From Streptomyces sp. NBC_01408 (GTDB taxonomy: Bacteria; Actinomycetota; Actinomycetes; Streptomycetales; Streptomycetaceae), in assembly GCF_026340255.1 (NCBI RefSeq), contig NZ_JAPEPJ010000001.1:1295001-1359000 (forward strand): a stretch of 64,000 nt of DNA, in the 5' to 3' direction. Both the position numbers and the translations under genes were made by a program. Within the stretch, counting starts at the first letter, position 1; each line of letters starts with the position of its first letter. This document shows positions 63,414 through 64,000 of the stretch, piece by piece. The notes beneath the pieces were generated by a model, which was given only the letters and a program-made list of their open reading frames with translations, was not told the origin of the DNA and made no database searches.

Positions 63414-63761
63414 ATGCTGCTGAGACTGGACACCGCAGACAGTCGGCCCCTGCACGAGCAGGTGGCAGGCGCGATCCGGCGCGCCATCGCCGACGGGGAG
63501 TGCGCGCCGGGGGACCGGCTGCCGCCCGCCCGCGACCTCTCCCGGGCCCTGGGCGTCAACGCCAACACCGTGCTGCGGGGCCTTCGGGCCCTTCGGGACG
63601 AGGGGGTGCTGGAGTTCCGGCGGGGCCGCGGGGTGACGGTCGCCGAAGGCGCGGACCAGCGGTCGGAACTGCTGGACAGAGCGCGACAGCTGGTCACCGA
63701 CGCAGCGCGTCAGGGCTATAGCAAGAGCGATCTCATCGAGCTGATCAGGGAGCTTTCGTGA
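63414..63761 (+). CDS. GntR family regulator, YtrA type
   Basis: 115 residues, a winged helix without a large ligand domain: SRPLHEQVAGAIRRAIADGE, then DRLPPARDLSRALGVNANTV and RALRDEGVLEFRRGRGVTV. A short C-terminal helix pair (LVTDAARQGYSKSDLIELIRELS) mediates dimerisation, as in the YtrA subfamily. No ribosome site upstream of the ATG; TACGTT at about 63399-63404 would place transcription start close to the ATG, so it is probably leaderless. YtrA regulators control adjacent membrane proteins, here the overlapping DUF1648 gene. Confidence 0.9.
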   Translation: MLLRLDTADSRPLHEQVAGAIRRAIADGECAPGDRLPPARDLSRALGVNANTVLRGLRALRDEGVLEFRRGRGVTVAEGADQRSELLDRARQLVTDAARQGYSKSDLIELIRELS

Positions 63762-64000
63762 ACGACTGCACGAAGCGGACGAACGGCGCGCGCTGGGGTG
63801 CGGCCATATGGGCAGCGGGCGTTCTGGCCGCACTGGCCGCGCTTCCGCCGGCCGCGAGCAGTCGCCTGCCGGACCGTTTGGCCACGCACTGGGGTGGAAG
63901 CTCGCCCGACGGCTCGATGCCCTTGTGGGCAGCTTCGCTGTTCCCCGCGCTGATCTGGGCCGTCCTGGCGCTGTCCGTCGCCTTCGCGGGACGCCGCGGG
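63758..64000 (+). CDS. DUF1648 membrane protein, N-terminal part (truncated)
   Basis: 81 residues to the window edge, GTG start overlapping the GntR stop (GTGA, 63758-63761). The first membrane segment AIWAAGVLAALAALPPAAS is followed by RLPDRLATHWGGSSPDGSMP, the DUF1648 signature (as in SdpI-type immunity proteins), then LWAASLFPALIWAVLAL. GntR-YtrA plus DUF1648 is a common operon type whose role may be envelope or peptide-toxin tolerance. Confidence 0.85.
   Translation, partial: MNDCTKRTNGARWGAAIWAAGVLAALAALPPAASSRLPDRLATHWGGSSPDGSMPLWAASLFPALIWAVLALSVAFAGRRG

Overview
The window is about 70% G+C, with GTG starts, strong third-position G/C bias and gene content typical of a Streptomyces core chromosome arm. 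Recognisable markers are bldC, an lsrL-type small Lsr2 protein, an atrA-like TetR gene, valine dehydrogenase, SpoIIE-type phosphatases and DUF3073. From memory, the gene order matches the S. coelicolor block around SCO4120 down to SCO4065. Locus equivalences are recollection, not a search result.

Left part (1-24,300): the end of an MFS transporter; a PAS/SpoIIE/HATPase phosphatase; a type II NADH dehydrogenase divergent from an atrA-like TetR gene; an ECF sigma factor fused to a membrane-spanning and extracellular NPCBM tail; an AfsR/SARP-like regulator of about 1,118 residues; a MarR gene and a divergent MFS exporter sharing four palindromic operators; an asparagine-synthetase/lasso-cyclase-like enzyme; an NsdA-like TPR regulator; lhgO, trmB and a PrsW-like protease; an M23 peptidase and a second, membrane-bound SpoIIE phosphatase.

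Middle (24,300-40,600): initiator tRNA-Met and tRNA-Lys; a DEAD-box helicase with a 45-residue RGG-like tandem repeat; a low-complexity lipoprotein; a zincin-crcB-crcB overlapping operon; tRNA-Glu, Asp and Phe; a secreted protein-DsbA-CcdA operon; the large DEAH helicase HrpA; a second tRNA-Asp; an AT-rich noncoding island; bldC with a true U-tract terminator; a hypothetical gene; vdh and the DUF3073 gene.

Right part (40,600-64,000): seven purine biosynthesis genes (purM, purF, purL, purQ, purS, purC, purD), all on the minus strand and interspersed with other genes. Between purF and purL lie a secreted sulfatase preceded by a cysteine-containing RRHVDL leader peptide and a palindromic promoter, a META-domain lipoprotein, a mycothiol-type isomerase and a membrane protein. 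lsrL, three tRNA-Gly genes and a NarL-type two-component system lie between purS and purC. The window ends with dnaX, the SRP RNA gene, tRNA-Ser, and a YtrA-type GntR gene overlapping a DUF1648 membrane protein cut by the window edge.

Most interesting for follow-up: the leader peptide, operator and sulfatase arrangement at 43,399-45,082; the four phased operators at 11,741-11,814; the sigma factor with an extracellular sugar-binding tail; and the tRNA pairs with compensatory acceptor-stem changes.
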